Below, piece after piece: positions 1-8,437 of a DNA stretch of 64,000 nt (positions are counted from its first letter, which is position 1; every line of letters starts with the position of its first letter). The position numbers and the translations under genes were made by a program. The stretch comes from Betaproteobacteria bacterium (GTDB lineage Bacteria; Pseudomonadota; Gammaproteobacteria; Burkholderiales; SG8-41). Under the pieces are notes generated by a model. The model was not told where the DNA came from. It did not search any database and saw only the letters and a program-made list of their open reading frames with translations. The DNA lies in NCBI GenBank assembly GCA_028292435.1, contig JAQGMI010000176.1:1-64000 (forward strand), written 5' to 3'.

Positions 1-1067
1 TTACCGATGGCGGCGACAAAGCGCGCGTACGCTTCCGGGTCGACCGTTGCACGATCGACGGCCGGCGCCACATAGCCCAACACGTCAAGCGTGCGCTCGA
101 TCGCGTCGCGACTGATGCCCCGCGTGATAAACACGATCCGCGACGCGCGCTCTTCGTCGGGCCATGCCGGCAACGGTACCGGCTCATGCACGATGCGTTG
201 CACCGCATGCACCGCAACCGGCTCGCCTTCGACATTGAAGACGCCTTTAACGCGAAGCAGGTCCCGGCCTTTGAGACCGGCGATAAGGTCGAGCCACAGC
301 ACGAGGCCCGCTCGCGTCACCGCGGCGTCATGCCGAACGGAAAAACTTTGCACGTTGCCCGTGTGCGCGACAAATTCACCGTGAGTGCTCCGCGATGCTC
401 CCTCGCGCAGCCATTCGTTGATATCGCCATGTCCGTGCGCGACGTCGGCATAGCCGGTGCTGAACAGCACGCGCGAATCCGCGCTGCGCGGATCGATTTC
501 AAGGCGCGGCGCGGCGCCGTTCAATTCGTCGAGTCTGACGCCGAGCGCGGAACGCGTCTCCGCATCGGCAAGGTCGGTCTTGCTGACGAGCAAGCGGTCG
601 GCTACCGCGATCTGCCGGCGCGATTCGCGAAATTCCTCCAGTTGCCCGAGTCCGTTGACGCAATCAACCAGCGTGACCACCGACTGCAATGTGTAACACA
701 GCGGAATCGCCGGATGCGCGGCAAGCACTTCAAGTATCGGTATCGGGTCGGCCAGGCCGGTAGTTTCGACGAGCACGCGGCGGAAAGCCGGCACGCCGCC
801 GGTGGCGCGCTCGCGCCACAGGTCGACGAGCGTGTCGACCAGTTCTCCCTGCACCGTGCAGCACACGCAGCCGCTTTCGAGCACGCGCATATTTTCGCGC
901 GGCATTGCGACCAGCAGGTGGTCGATGCTGATCGCGCCAAACTCGTTGATGATGACCGCACTGTCGGCGTATTGCGGGTCGGCAAGTATGCGGTTCAGGA
1001 GGGTCGTCTTGCCGCTGCCGAGAAAGCCGGTGAAAAGCGTGACGGGAATTTTTTGCGCTGGATGCAT
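1..1067 (-). CDS. CobW/YjiA-family GTP-binding metallochaperone (C-terminus cut by window edge)
   Basis: The reading frame is open from an ATG at 1067 to the left edge with no stop (about 355 codons), so the C-terminus lies outside the window. The N-terminus has a P-loop, GFLGSGKTTLLN, at about residues 12-23, and the diagnostic ESGCVCCTVQGEL around residues 57-69 with the CxCC metal-binding motif. A downstream SKTDLAD is the G4-like NKxD equivalent. Proteins of this family use GTP hydrolysis to deliver zinc, cobalt or another metal to client enzymes in the cytoplasm. The C-terminal half reads like a CobW_C domain (a GVFNVEG stretch). Specificity cannot be told from sequence. It is divergent from the amidohydrolase at 1194 and shows no sign of a Zur-regulated context. 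Family confidence is high, client unknown. Confidence 0.9.
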   Translation of the reverse strand, partial: MHPAQKIPVTLFTGFLGSGKTTLLNRILADPQYADSAVIINEFGAISIDHLLVAMPRENMRVLESGCVCCTVQGELVDTLVDLWRERATGGVPAFRRVLVETTGLADPIPILEVLAAHPAIPLCYTLQSVVTLVDCVNGLGQLEEFRESRRQIAVADRLLVSKTDLADAETRSALGVRLDELNGAAPRLEIDPRSADSRVLFSTGYADVAHGHGDINEWLREGASRSTHGEFVAHTGNVQSFSVRHDAAVTRAGLVLWLDLIAGLKGRDLLRVKGVFNVEGEPVAVHAVQRIVHEPVPLPAWPDEERASRIVFITRGISRDAIERTLDVLGYVAPAVDRATVDPEAYARFVAAIG

Positions 1068-1193
1068 GGAAGGAAAAAACGCTGACGGGTTCGCGGCCAT
1101 ACTATCAAATCCGGCGTGAAGCGGTTGACAGCACTGGACGTCGCCGCTAACGTTCAGCGTCCGTAAAAGTCATTCGAGAGGAGTAAGCGAAGC

Positions 1194-2567
1194 ATGGCGG
1201 CAAAGAAAGAGTGGTGGAAGCCCGAGCCTCCGTGGCCGACACCCGAAAACAAAGGTAAAGACGTCGTCGTTACCGGCGCGAAATTGATCGACGGCAACGG
1301 CGGGCCGGTCATCGACAATCCGGTCATCGTCATCAAGGGCGAGCGCATCGTTGCGGTCGGCGCCAAGGACAAAGTCAAGGCGCCGCCCAATGCCGAAGTT
1401 ATCGACGCGGCCGGTTGCACGCTGATGCCCGGCATGATGGATCTGCACATCCACACCGCGATGTTCAACTGCATGACGTTTCACAATCACCGGGTTGCGC
1501 AGTGGGAAGTCACGCCGCAACTCCAGCAGATGTATGCGCTGTTCCACGCGCAAAACTGTTTCGACATGGGCTTTACGACACTGCGCGATCTCGGCATGAA
1601 TTCAAGCCGTGGCCTTTTTACGCAGGAGTTGTGCGCGGTGCGCGACTCGATCAACGCCGGCATTCTCGAAGGCCCGCGCATGCTTATCGGCGGCTTTACG
1701 ACCATCACCGGCTCGCATCTCGATCTCATCCAGCCGCGGGCGATGCCGCGCTCGGGTTTTAACAACGGCGACGGCCCGTACGAGCTGCGCAAGCTCGCGC
1801 GCACCAATCTCTTGTGGGGATGCGACGTGATCAAGACCTGCGCGTCGGGCGGCGGCGGCACCGACAAGGAAGAACCCGACATCCGCAATATGACGCAGGA
1901 AGAGCTCGACGCAATTTGCGACGAAGCGCATGCGTTTCACAAAATCGCCGCCGTTCACTGCTTTACCACCACCGCGCAGCGCATGGCGATCAAGGCCGGC
2001 GCCGATACGATTGAGCACATGGTGTTCTCGGACGACGAAGTGATCGGCATGATCAAGGAAGCCGGCATTCCGGTCACGCCGACGCTCGCGCACCGCACCG
2101 ACCACGCGATTCAGCTGCGGCGGGAACTGGGCACCGCCGAATTCGTGCTGAGCAAACTGAAGAAGCTGCAGCCACATTGCTACAACACGTTCCAGAAAAT
2201 GTACAAGGCGGGCATCAAGATCGCGATGGGCACCGACATGGGTTTCGAGCCGCAGTTCGGTTCCAATTCGTGGGAGCTTGAAGTGTACGTCGCGCTGGGC
2301 ATGACGCCGATGCACGCGATTCAGACGGCAACAAAAAATGCGGCCGAAGCGATCAAACTCGGCAAGGACCTGGGCACGATCGAAGCCGGCAAGTACGCCG
2401 ATATCGTCGCGGTGAACGGCGATCCGCTTGCCGACATTCGCATCCTGCAGGAAAAAAAGGCGATTCACCTGGTGCTCAAGGAAGGCAAGATCTACGCCGA
2501 CCGCCGCGCCGGCAAAAGCAAAAACGTGGTGCCGGCCGAGAGCTGGAAGAAAATCGACTATTTATAA
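1194..2567 (+). CDS. Metal-dependent amidohydrolase (imidazolonepropionase/prolidase-like), 457 aa
   Basis: A cytoplasmic amidohydrolase-superfamily enzyme with no signal peptide. A small beta-sandwich segment (VVVTGAKLIDGNG) precedes the barrel. The first metal ligands are in MDLHIHT (H85, H87). Further expected ligands are the histidines in AAVHCFTT and TIEHMVF and the aspartate in MGTDMG. A VIKTCASGG segment resembles the lysine/TIM-barrel strand seen in imidazolonepropionase-like and Xaa-Pro dipeptidase-like members. The family hydrolyses C-N bonds of cyclic amides or dipeptides; the substrate here is unknown. The ATG is preceded by GAGGAG. The cupin gene follows after 15 bp, so the two are probably co-transcribed. 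Length is normal for the family. Confidence 0.88.
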   Translation: MAAKKEWWKPEPPWPTPENKGKDVVVTGAKLIDGNGGPVIDNPVIVIKGERIVAVGAKDKVKAPPNAEVIDAAGCTLMPGMMDLHIHTAMFNCMTFHNHRVAQWEVTPQLQQMYALFHAQNCFDMGFTTLRDLGMNSSRGLFTQELCAVRDSINAGILEGPRMLIGGFTTITGSHLDLIQPRAMPRSGFNNGDGPYELRKLARTNLLWGCDVIKTCASGGGGTDKEEPDIRNMTQEELDAICDEAHAFHKIAAVHCFTTTAQRMAIKAGADTIEHMVFSDDEVIGMIKEAGIPVTPTLAHRTDHAIQLRRELGTAEFVLSKLKKLQPHCYNTFQKMYKAGIKIAMGTDMGFEPQFGSNSWELEVYVALGMTPMHAIQTATKNAAEAIKLGKDLGTIEAGKYADIVAVNGDPLADIRILQEKKAIHLVLKEGKIYADRRAGKSKNVVPAESWKKIDYL

Positions 2568-2582
2568 GGCGGGTACGAACAC

Positions 2583-3056
2583 ATGGCTGCAACTAAAACC
2601 AAAACCGAAGGCGCCATCAAGGCGGGCGGCGGCAAATATCACTTCCGCGTCGCTAAGCTCAGAAAAGTAGCCGCAGGCACCGGATACTCGACTTCGCACG
2701 GCGGCGTCGTTGAAGGCGCGCGCATGCTGTTCGGGTATATCCACAAGCCGCGTGGCACGGGCTCCCGCATGCACAGCCATCCGAACGAGCAGTTCAATTA
2801 TGTCGTTCAAGGCACGCTCAAAGGGTCCGTCAACGGCAAGCGGGTACTGGCGCCCGCCGGCACGCTCATCTACATTCCGGCCAACGCGCCGCATACGCTG
2901 GTTTCGACGCCCGACGAAGACGTGATTTTCCTGGCGCTGAAGGATTTGTCGCACGGCATCATCGGCAAAGCCGTGGATGGCACGATGGCGGGGCCGCATT
3001 TCGAGCCGGGGTTCGGTCCGCGGGCAGCAAGCCGCAAGCGCGCCGCCAAAAAATAA
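2583..3056 (+). CDS. Single-domain cupin protein, 157 aa
   Basis: A small beta-barrel cupin. Motif 1 is seen as GTGSRMHSHPNEQFNYVVQG, with the HxH and Glu metal ligands around residues 61-66. Motif 2 follows as GTLIYIPANAPHTL, with the His ligand. The C-terminus is short and Lys/Arg/Ala-rich. It lies 15 bp behind the amidohydrolase at 1194 and is probably in the same transcript. It is clearly related to the cupin at 31033, sharing a GTG.R.H.HPNEQ.NY.VQGTL core and a DEDV.F..LKDLSHGI tail, and more distantly to the bicupin at 5495. Function (isomerase, dioxygenase or binding protein) cannot be assigned from sequence. Confidence 0.85.
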   Translation: MAATKTKTEGAIKAGGGKYHFRVAKLRKVAAGTGYSTSHGGVVEGARMLFGYIHKPRGTGSRMHSHPNEQFNYVVQGTLKGSVNGKRVLAPAGTLIYIPANAPHTLVSTPDEDVIFLALKDLSHGIIGKAVDGTMAGPHFEPGFGPRAASRKRAAKK

Positions 3057-3180
3057 TTGCGTTCGGCAACGGGACGCCCGGCTGAGTCGAAACCGCCTGA
3101 CCGTCGCGCGAAGTAGTCCGGTGTGTGCGTTGAAATGAGTTAACGCCAAAGCGTGATTTGACGCTAAAGGGAGGGCAGGC

Positions 3181-3948
3181 ATGGGCGCCGCAATCCATTT
3201 CGTGCAGGGCCTGCCAATCGTCTTGATGGCGCTGACCATCGTCGTCGCCGTCGTTGCCGTGGGCTGGCTGCTCGTGTCGCTGGTGGGCCGGTTTTCCAGC
3301 GCACGCCTGCGAAAAGCATATCTGGATTTACCGCCGGTGCTGTGTGGCGCCCTGATGGCCGGCCAAGCCATTCTGTGCGCGGTTTTGATGAGCAGCGTGT
3401 GGAAGGACCTCGGGTCAGCGCATCAATCGGTGTTGCAGGAAGCGCGCGCGCTGAGCTTCGCCGCCAAGCTGGTCGATGAGAAATCAAACCCGGAATGGCG
3501 GCCGGCGATTACCGCTTATGCGCGCGCGATTGTGCAGCGGGAATGGGAGTCAATGTCGAAAGGCGCTGAAGACGCCGAGGCGAGAACAACGCTCGATCGC
3601 ATGCACACCATGGTGATTAACGGCTGGCCGGGACAGAGCGCCTCCCTGCGTTCGGCGCTCGGCACGGCGCTGCAGGAAATTGAAGTGGCGCGGCAAAACC
3701 GCCTGATGGCGGCGATCGATTTCATACCGGACGAGGTGTGGCTGTCGGTTGTGATTTCCGCGCTCGCGGTGCTGGCGTTCTCTTCAATGCTGCTCTCGCA
3801 CGTGCCGGGCACGGCTCGCATCACCGTCACGATGTACGGCATCGTGATCGGGATCATGTGGTTCTCCGTGATTGCGGTGGATCGGCCGTTCACCGGAAAA
3901 ATTTCAGTTTCCAACGCGCCGATCGCCAGGCTCGCAACGCCGCCCTGA
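3181..3948 (+). CDS. DUF4239-like integral membrane protein, 255 aa
   Basis: Function unknown. Two hydrophobic segments at about residues 12-36 and 51-72 and two at about 187-207 and 214-234 flank a soluble helical centre. The centre holds a conserved-looking Glu/Arg-rich stretch (LQEARALSFAAKLVDE ... VQREWESM). This 2+2 helix layout with an EW motif resembles DUF4239, a bestrophin-like family with no established role. I assign it by layout only. A GGGAGG ribosome site precedes the ATG. It stands alone between the cupin operon and a bidirectional terminator. Confidence 0.72.
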   Translation: MGAAIHFVQGLPIVLMALTIVVAVVAVGWLLVSLVGRFSSARLRKAYLDLPPVLCGALMAGQAILCAVLMSSVWKDLGSAHQSVLQEARALSFAAKLVDEKSNPEWRPAITAYARAIVQREWESMSKGAEDAEARTTLDRMHTMVINGWPGQSASLRSALGTALQEIEVARQNRLMAAIDFIPDEVWLSVVISALAVLAFSSMLLSHVPGTARITVTMYGIVIGIMWFSVIAVDRPFTGKISVSNAPIARLATPP

Positions 3949-3960
3949 GCGCGGCAAGAA

Positions 3961-3991
3961 AAAGGGCACGCTTTGCGCGTGCCCTTTTTTT
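3961..3991 (+). terminator. Bidirectional intrinsic terminator
   Basis: A perfect GGGCACGC/GCGTGCCC stem (3964-3971 with 3977-3984) is extended by A-T pairs, with a TTTGC loop and seven T residues on the plus strand. Reading the minus strand, the stem is followed by TTTTTCTT. It can therefore end both the membrane-protein gene at 3181 and the convergent lipoprotein gene at 4052. Confidence 0.92.
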
Positions 3992-4051
3992 ACTGCCGGC
4001 GCCGACCGCTGAGCGGTTGACGACCTCCTCCTTATATTGCTTGCAGACGGC

Positions 4052-4324
4052 TTATTTCTTTTCGCTATCCGATGAAGACTTTTTTTCTTCGGTCGTCGTC
4101 GTGGTCGTCGTCGAACTGTTTGAAGCGGGTGGCGCCACGACCACCGAATCGCCCGACTTTCCTGGTGCCCCCGCCGCGCCTTGCGGTCCGGGCGGGCCCG
4201 ATGGGCCGGGTACTGGCGTGGTAGATGGTTGCGATGGCACTGCCACCGGCTGAACGGTCGTTTTTTCGCACGCGCTCAAACCCAGCAAGCCGGCGATGAC
4301 CGCAAATAAAATCGCATATTTCAT
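4052..4324 (-). CDS. Small lipoprotein with collagen-like Gly-X-Y segment, 90 aa
   Basis: I chose the ATG at 4324 because GAGGAG lies just upstream and the protein then starts with a proper lipoprotein signal: MKYAILFAVIAGLLG followed by lipobox LSAC (Cys19 lipidated). After the cysteine comes a Pro/Ser/Thr-rich linker and then six consecutive Gly-X-Y triplets at about residues 40-58 (GPSGPPGPQGAAGAPGKSG). A run of seven threonines and a highly charged Glu/Lys/Ser tail follow. It is probably an outer- or inner-membrane-anchored extended peptide. No enzymatic domain is seen. The gene ends at the shared terminator with the 3181 gene. Function unknown. Confidence 0.75.
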   Translation of the reverse strand: MKYAILFAVIAGLLGLSACEKTTVQPVAVPSQPSTTPVPGPSGPPGPQGAAGAPGKSGDSVVVAPPASNSSTTTTTTTEEKKSSSDSEKK

Positions 4325-4464
4325 TTTAGTTTTGCTCCTCAGGTAATTAGCGTGCCCTAGATAGCGCACGATAAGCACCGATGGTTCCGCAAAAGATGAC
4401 ATAAGGATATGCGACAAACACTGGTTCGTCTGCAGGACAAATACCTACAGACGTTTTGTTGCAC

Positions 4465-5442
4465 TTACGGTTTCCTGGCGAGGCCCAGCTCCGTCATGAC
4501 CGGCTTTAATTCATCGTACTGCTCGGCCATGAATCTGCGCGACTCGTCGGCGCCGCGATAGGTGATTTCCCACTGGTTCTTCTGCGCATAATCGCGAAAC
4601 GCTTCGCTGCTCGTGATGCGCTGGAACGTGTTGTCCCAAAAACGGATCTGTTCTGCCGTGATGTTTTTCGCGCCGATGACACCGCGCCAGTTTTCCATCA
4701 CGCCTTTCAATCCCAGTTCGGGCCAGGTTGGCGCCGCGGCCAGCGGGCCGGTCATGCGCCTCGGCGCGCTCACCGCGAGTACGCGCAACTTGCCGCTGGC
4801 GACGAACGGCGCCACCTGAACAGTTCCTGCGGAGATCACGTCGACATGCCCGCCGAGCAGCGCGGTAACGGCCTCGGCCGACGAATTGAAGACAACTAGT
4901 TTAGTTTTCCCGACATCGACAACGCCCGCAAGCAAAGGCATCGCGAACGACATATGGTGCGTTCCGCCCGGGGCGCTGCTGAGCGCCAGGCTCAACGAGT
5001 TCGGCGCTTTGCGCAACGCGTCGATCAGGTCCTTGCCGGACTTCAACGGCGAGTCGGCCTGTACGGCAATCGCAATGTATTCGGTCAGCAGGACCGCTAG
5101 CGGCGTGAAATCGGTATAGGTGAGCGGAATGTTGCCGTTGACATGGTTCGCCAGCAACGTCATGGACGTCACGCCGAGGTAGTGCGGATCGCCCGCCCGC
5201 TGCGCGAGATAGTTATATGCAACCGCATGACCGCCGCCGGCCCGGTTTGAAATGTTGCTCGAGACCGGCAACAGCTTCAAGTCGCCCCAGATGCGCGTAA
5301 TCGTGCGGCCGGTCGTATCGAGCGAACCGCCAGCAGTCGCCGGCACGATGACTTCGACGTTACGCTGCGGCGTCCATGTCTGGGCGCCTGCGAGACCGGC
5401 AACCAGCAATCCGGCCGCCAGAGCAATATTGCGCAGAGTCAT
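4465..5442 (-). CDS. Bug/TctC-family periplasmic solute-binding protein (WxP-type), 325 aa
   Basis: An export signal ends at about residue 20 (GLAGA|QTW). The mature protein begins WTPQRNVEVIVPATAGG followed by LDTTGR, a variant of the Bug ligand-pocket loop in which Trp-x-Pro and a KN/RNVE strand replace the usual YPxKPVR. The later TDFTPLAVLLTEYIA and ADSPLKSGKDLI match the sister proteins at 33821 and 61358. Bug proteins bind carboxylates or other small organic acids in the periplasm and usually feed TctAB-type carriers. It is the last gene of a Bug-cupin-Bug operon (52 bp after the bicupin). The ligand is unknown. Confidence 0.9.
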   Translation of the reverse strand: MTLRNIALAAGLLVAGLAGAQTWTPQRNVEVIVPATAGGSLDTTGRTITRIWGDLKLLPVSSNISNRAGGGHAVAYNYLAQRAGDPHYLGVTSMTLLANHVNGNIPLTYTDFTPLAVLLTEYIAIAVQADSPLKSGKDLIDALRKAPNSLSLALSSAPGGTHHMSFAMPLLAGVVDVGKTKLVVFNSSAEAVTALLGGHVDVISAGTVQVAPFVASGKLRVLAVSAPRRMTGPLAAAPTWPELGLKGVMENWRGVIGAKNITAEQIRFWDNTFQRITSSEAFRDYAQKNQWEITYRGADESRRFMAEQYDELKPVMTELGLARKP

Positions 5443-5494
5443 CGTCAGGGCTCCTGATCTGCTGTCACCGGCGGCGAAACACCGCCGATGCCGG

Positions 5495-6340
5495 CTAGTT
5501 CGCTTTCATATTGATGCGCGCCTGCTCAGCCTGCTCTGGCGTCATCGAATCGATCAGGTTTTCGAGGAACGGTGTCGGGTGCACGCTGACATAGCGCGCG
5601 AACGGGGACTTCACCTTGATTGAATAGCGGTCACCGCGTGCAGTCTGCAGGATGCCGCCGGGCGTGAGCGTCTTTTTCTCGCCATTGCAGTCGGCCTCGA
5701 CTTCACCATGTAAAACGTAGACGAAGGTTTCGTGCGCAGACGCTTTTTCGGCGGCTTCAATTCCTTCCTGCGCCTCGAAGTAAGCGAACGCGAGACGCTC
5801 GCCCTCAATCGAGTTCGCGCGCCTTGCCGACACCGGCGGCGCATCGAACGCATCGATGACCGGGTAATAGCAAACCTTCACGCCCTCGATGACAGCCTGC
5901 GACTGGCCTTCCGCCTTCTTATGCTTGTCACGGTCGCCAACGTTGTATTTCTTGTTCACTTCAGCGACGGTCATCGCCTGATCGGGAACGGCCTCGTCTT
6001 CCGCCAGGCCAACGACCGTCCACGTCTTGTCTTTAATGTAAAGGTAGGAACAATCGCCGTCTTCCGTGGCGCGCATCGAATGCCGCGCATACGCCGGCGC
6101 ATGCACGAACATGCCGGTCGGCACGATGCGGCGGTCCTTGCCGACAATCGCGTTGATTTTTCCGCGCACCGGGAAGATCAGCAACTCATTGGGATGATAG
6201 TGGAGTTTCGATCCGGTGCCGGCTGACTTGTTGACGAGACAAAAGTACAGGTACTTGCCTTCGATCACGGGCCCGCGCGCGCTCGACAAATGCGGCGTCA
6301 GGAAATTGCTTTCGATATTTTCAAATCGATGAAACGCCAT
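5495..6340 (-). CDS. Two-domain cupin (bicupin), 281 aa
   Basis: Two beta-barrel halves. The N-terminal one holds GTGSKLHYHPNELLIFPVRG, a complete cupin motif 1 (HxH, Glu), and a motif 2 around FVHAPAYARHSM. The C-terminal half (from about residue 180) has EKASAHETFVYVLHGEVEA, where a single His-x-Thr replaces HxH, so the second metal site is probably lost or altered. There is no signal peptide. It sits 20 bp downstream of one Bug gene and 52 bp upstream of another, so all three should be one transcript. The bicupin likely acts on the compound or compounds the receptors bring in. Reaction unknown. Confidence 0.82.
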   Translation of the reverse strand: MAFHRFENIESNFLTPHLSSARGPVIEGKYLYFCLVNKSAGTGSKLHYHPNELLIFPVRGKINAIVGKDRRIVPTGMFVHAPAYARHSMRATEDGDCSYLYIKDKTWTVVGLAEDEAVPDQAMTVAEVNKKYNVGDRDKHKKAEGQSQAVIEGVKVCYYPVIDAFDAPPVSARRANSIEGERLAFAYFEAQEGIEAAEKASAHETFVYVLHGEVEADCNGEKKTLTPGGILQTARGDRYSIKVKSPFARYVSVHPTPFLENLIDSMTPEQAEQARINMKAN

Positions 6341-6360
6341 GCTACCGCTTTCCTTTCTGA

Positions 6361-7365
6361 TTATTCGGGCTTGATGCCCGCATCGCTGATGACTTTGCCC
6401 CAGCGCGCATTCTCGGCTTTGACGAATTCGCTGAACGCTTCGGGCGATTTACTTAACACCGTCTCTACGCCACCGTCAGCCAGGCGCTTCTTCACATTGG
6501 CGTCATCCATCACCGTTGTGACGACCTTGAACAGCTTGTTGACGATCGGTTGCGGCGTGCCTTTAGGCACGAACACGCCCTGCCACGAGCCGACGGTCAT
6601 GCTCGGAAATCCGGCTTCGGCCATGGTCGGCACATCGGCGATGGCCGCCACGCGCTTGGGTGCGACGATGCCGAGCGCGCGCAAGCGTCCTTGTTTAACG
6701 AACGTAATCGAAGACGACAGTGTCACGAACATGAGCTGCACTTCGTTGCCGAGCAGCGCAATCGCGGCCGGACCGGCGCCGCCCTTGTACGGAATGTGCG
6801 TCATCTTCGTGCCGGTCGCGCGCATGAACGATTCCATCTCGAGCTGGTTCGCGCTGCCGGTGCCGGGCGAGCCGAAATTCAACTGGCCCTGATGCGCTTT
6901 GATGTAGTCGATCAGTTCCTTAACCGTGTTCACGGGCAATGACGGATGCACGACCAGCGAGCCGGGCACGTCGACGACCTGCGAGATGGCAATCAAATCT
7001 GTCGTCGGCTTGACCGGAAATTTAAGGTAAAGCCCGGGATTGATCGCCATGGTGCCGATGTTGCCGAGCAGAGCCGTGTAGCCATCGGGGCTCGCGCGCG
7101 CGGCGACTTCGACGCCGATATTGCCGGCAGCGCCCGTGCGGTTGTCGATCACGACCTGTTGACCGAGCACTTCGCTCATCCTGGCCTGCATGATGCGGCC
7201 GACGAAGTCGGAAGCGCCACCCGGCGCAAACGGCACGACCATGCGCACAGGACGCTGCGGATAATCGGTTTGCGCGCGCACGTCAGTGGCCGCGACGGCA
7301 GCAAAGGCGATGATGACGGAAAGCGCGCGCGCGATACGGCGCAAATCAGGACGATGGGCGAACAT
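6361..7365 (-). CDS. Bug/TctC-family periplasmic solute-binding protein, 334 aa
   Basis: The ATG at 7365 is preferred over an upstream one at 7389 because GAGGAG lies directly before it and the signal peptide is then of normal size (cleavage near DVRA|QTDYP, about residue 31). The mature start YPQRPVRMVVPFAPGG and the D.VGR that follows are the canonical Bug pocket. SPGTGSANQLEMES and PYKGGAGPAAIALLGN match family positions around 160-210. It is first in the operon with the bicupin and the WxP-type Bug. Its different N-terminal loop suggests a different ligand from its operon partner. Confidence 0.92.
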   Translation of the reverse strand: MFAHRPDLRRIARALSVIIAFAAVAATDVRAQTDYPQRPVRMVVPFAPGGASDFVGRIMQARMSEVLGQQVVIDNRTGAAGNIGVEVAARASPDGYTALLGNIGTMAINPGLYLKFPVKPTTDLIAISQVVDVPGSLVVHPSLPVNTVKELIDYIKAHQGQLNFGSPGTGSANQLEMESFMRATGTKMTHIPYKGGAGPAAIALLGNEVQLMFVTLSSSITFVKQGRLRALGIVAPKRVAAIADVPTMAEAGFPSMTVGSWQGVFVPKGTPQPIVNKLFKVVTTVMDDANVKKRLADGGVETVLSKSPEAFSEFVKAENARWGKVISDAGIKPE

Positions 7366-7480
7366 AATCTCCTCGAGAGTTCTTGGCAACGACGGCGCTC
7401 TGCGGCGACACCTGCGTAAAACCGGCGCGACGCTAACTGCTAAACTCCGCCTTGCCAGTCTTTCGAGCCGAGATTAAACC

Positions 7481-8407
7481 ATGAGTTCCCCAGCCCAGCC
7501 AACCGCCGCAAAGTCGTTGCCGCATGCCGGCGCACCGTTGTGCGCGCCGTTCGATCCGCGTACGCGCAAACCGAAACTTGCACTACCGCCCGGCGCCACC
7601 GATACGCATGCGCACGTCTGCGGACCCGCCGCTCAATACAATTATTTCGACGGCCGGATTTACACGCCGCCCGATGCGCTGCCGGCCGATTACCGGCAAA
7701 TGCTAGCGACACTCGGCGTCGAACGAGCAGTGCTGATCCAACCCAGCGTTTACGGCACGGACAACAATGCGATGCTCGACGCGATGAAAGCAGACCCGAC
7801 GAACTTGCGCGGCGTTGCCGTCGTCGACGACAACATCGCCAACGACGAACTCGCTCGCATGCACGAAACCGGCGTGCGCGGCGTCCGCGTCAACATAGTT
7901 GACGTCAAAGACCGCAAGCCCGGCACGCTGCCGCTCGCATCGCTGACAAAACTCGCCGCGAAGGTCGCGTTATTCGGATGGCATATGGAATTTCTGATGC
8001 ACGTCGACGAATTTCCCGAGCTTGACCGCATGCTCGCGGATTTCCCGGTCGACACCGTGTATGGCCATCTCGGTTATATGACGACCGATCGCGGCACCGG
8101 CGATGCCGGCTTCCAGGCATTGTTGCGATTGATGCAGGCCGGCCGCGCGTGGACCAAGTTGACCGGGCCTTACCGGATTTCAACGCAAGCTTTGCCCCAC
8201 CCGGATACCAATGAGTTCGCGCATGCATTGACCGCCGCTGCGCCGAAACAAGTCATCTGGGGCACCGACTGGCCGCACGTGATGGTCAAAACGCCGATGC
8301 CCAACGACGGCGATTTATGCGATTTGCTCCAGGCGTGGATTCCGGACGCCGGTTTGCGCAAGCAAGTCCTCGTCGACAATCCGGCGCGGCTCTACGACTT
8401 TAAGTAA
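7481..8407 (+). CDS. Amidohydrolase-2 family (COG3618-type) lactonase/hydrolase, 308 aa
   Basis: A cytoplasmic TIM-barrel hydrolase. Motifs seen are ATDTHAHVCGP (HxH near residue 40), a central GWHMEFLMHVDE with barrel histidines, YGHLGYM, and the C-terminal WGTDWPHVM with the catalytic Asp. The spacing fits the group that includes 2-pyrone-4,6-dicarboxylate hydrolase and D-galactarolactone isomerase. It is paralogous to the gene at 21281 (shared VLIQPSVYGTDN-like and WPH elements). It is divergent from the Bug operon to its left and convergent with the metallo-hydrolase to its right. The substrate is probably a lactone or cyclic carboxylate; this is inference. Confidence 0.87.
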   Translation: MSSPAQPTAAKSLPHAGAPLCAPFDPRTRKPKLALPPGATDTHAHVCGPAAQYNYFDGRIYTPPDALPADYRQMLATLGVERAVLIQPSVYGTDNNAMLDAMKADPTNLRGVAVVDDNIANDELARMHETGVRGVRVNIVDVKDRKPGTLPLASLTKLAAKVALFGWHMEFLMHVDEFPELDRMLADFPVDTVYGHLGYMTTDRGTGDAGFQALLRLMQAGRAWTKLTGPYRISTQALPHPDTNEFAHALTAAAPKQVIWGTDWPHVMVKTPMPNDGDLCDLLQAWIPDAGLRKQVLVDNPARLYDFK

Positions 8408-8437
8408 CTCGCGCCGGCCGCAACGAATACGCGGCCA

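Noticed and set aside
186..1085. A 299-codon plus-strand frame over the CobW gene
   Set aside because: The minus frame carries P-loop and CxCC motifs and stays open to the window edge, so the plus frame is a shadow.
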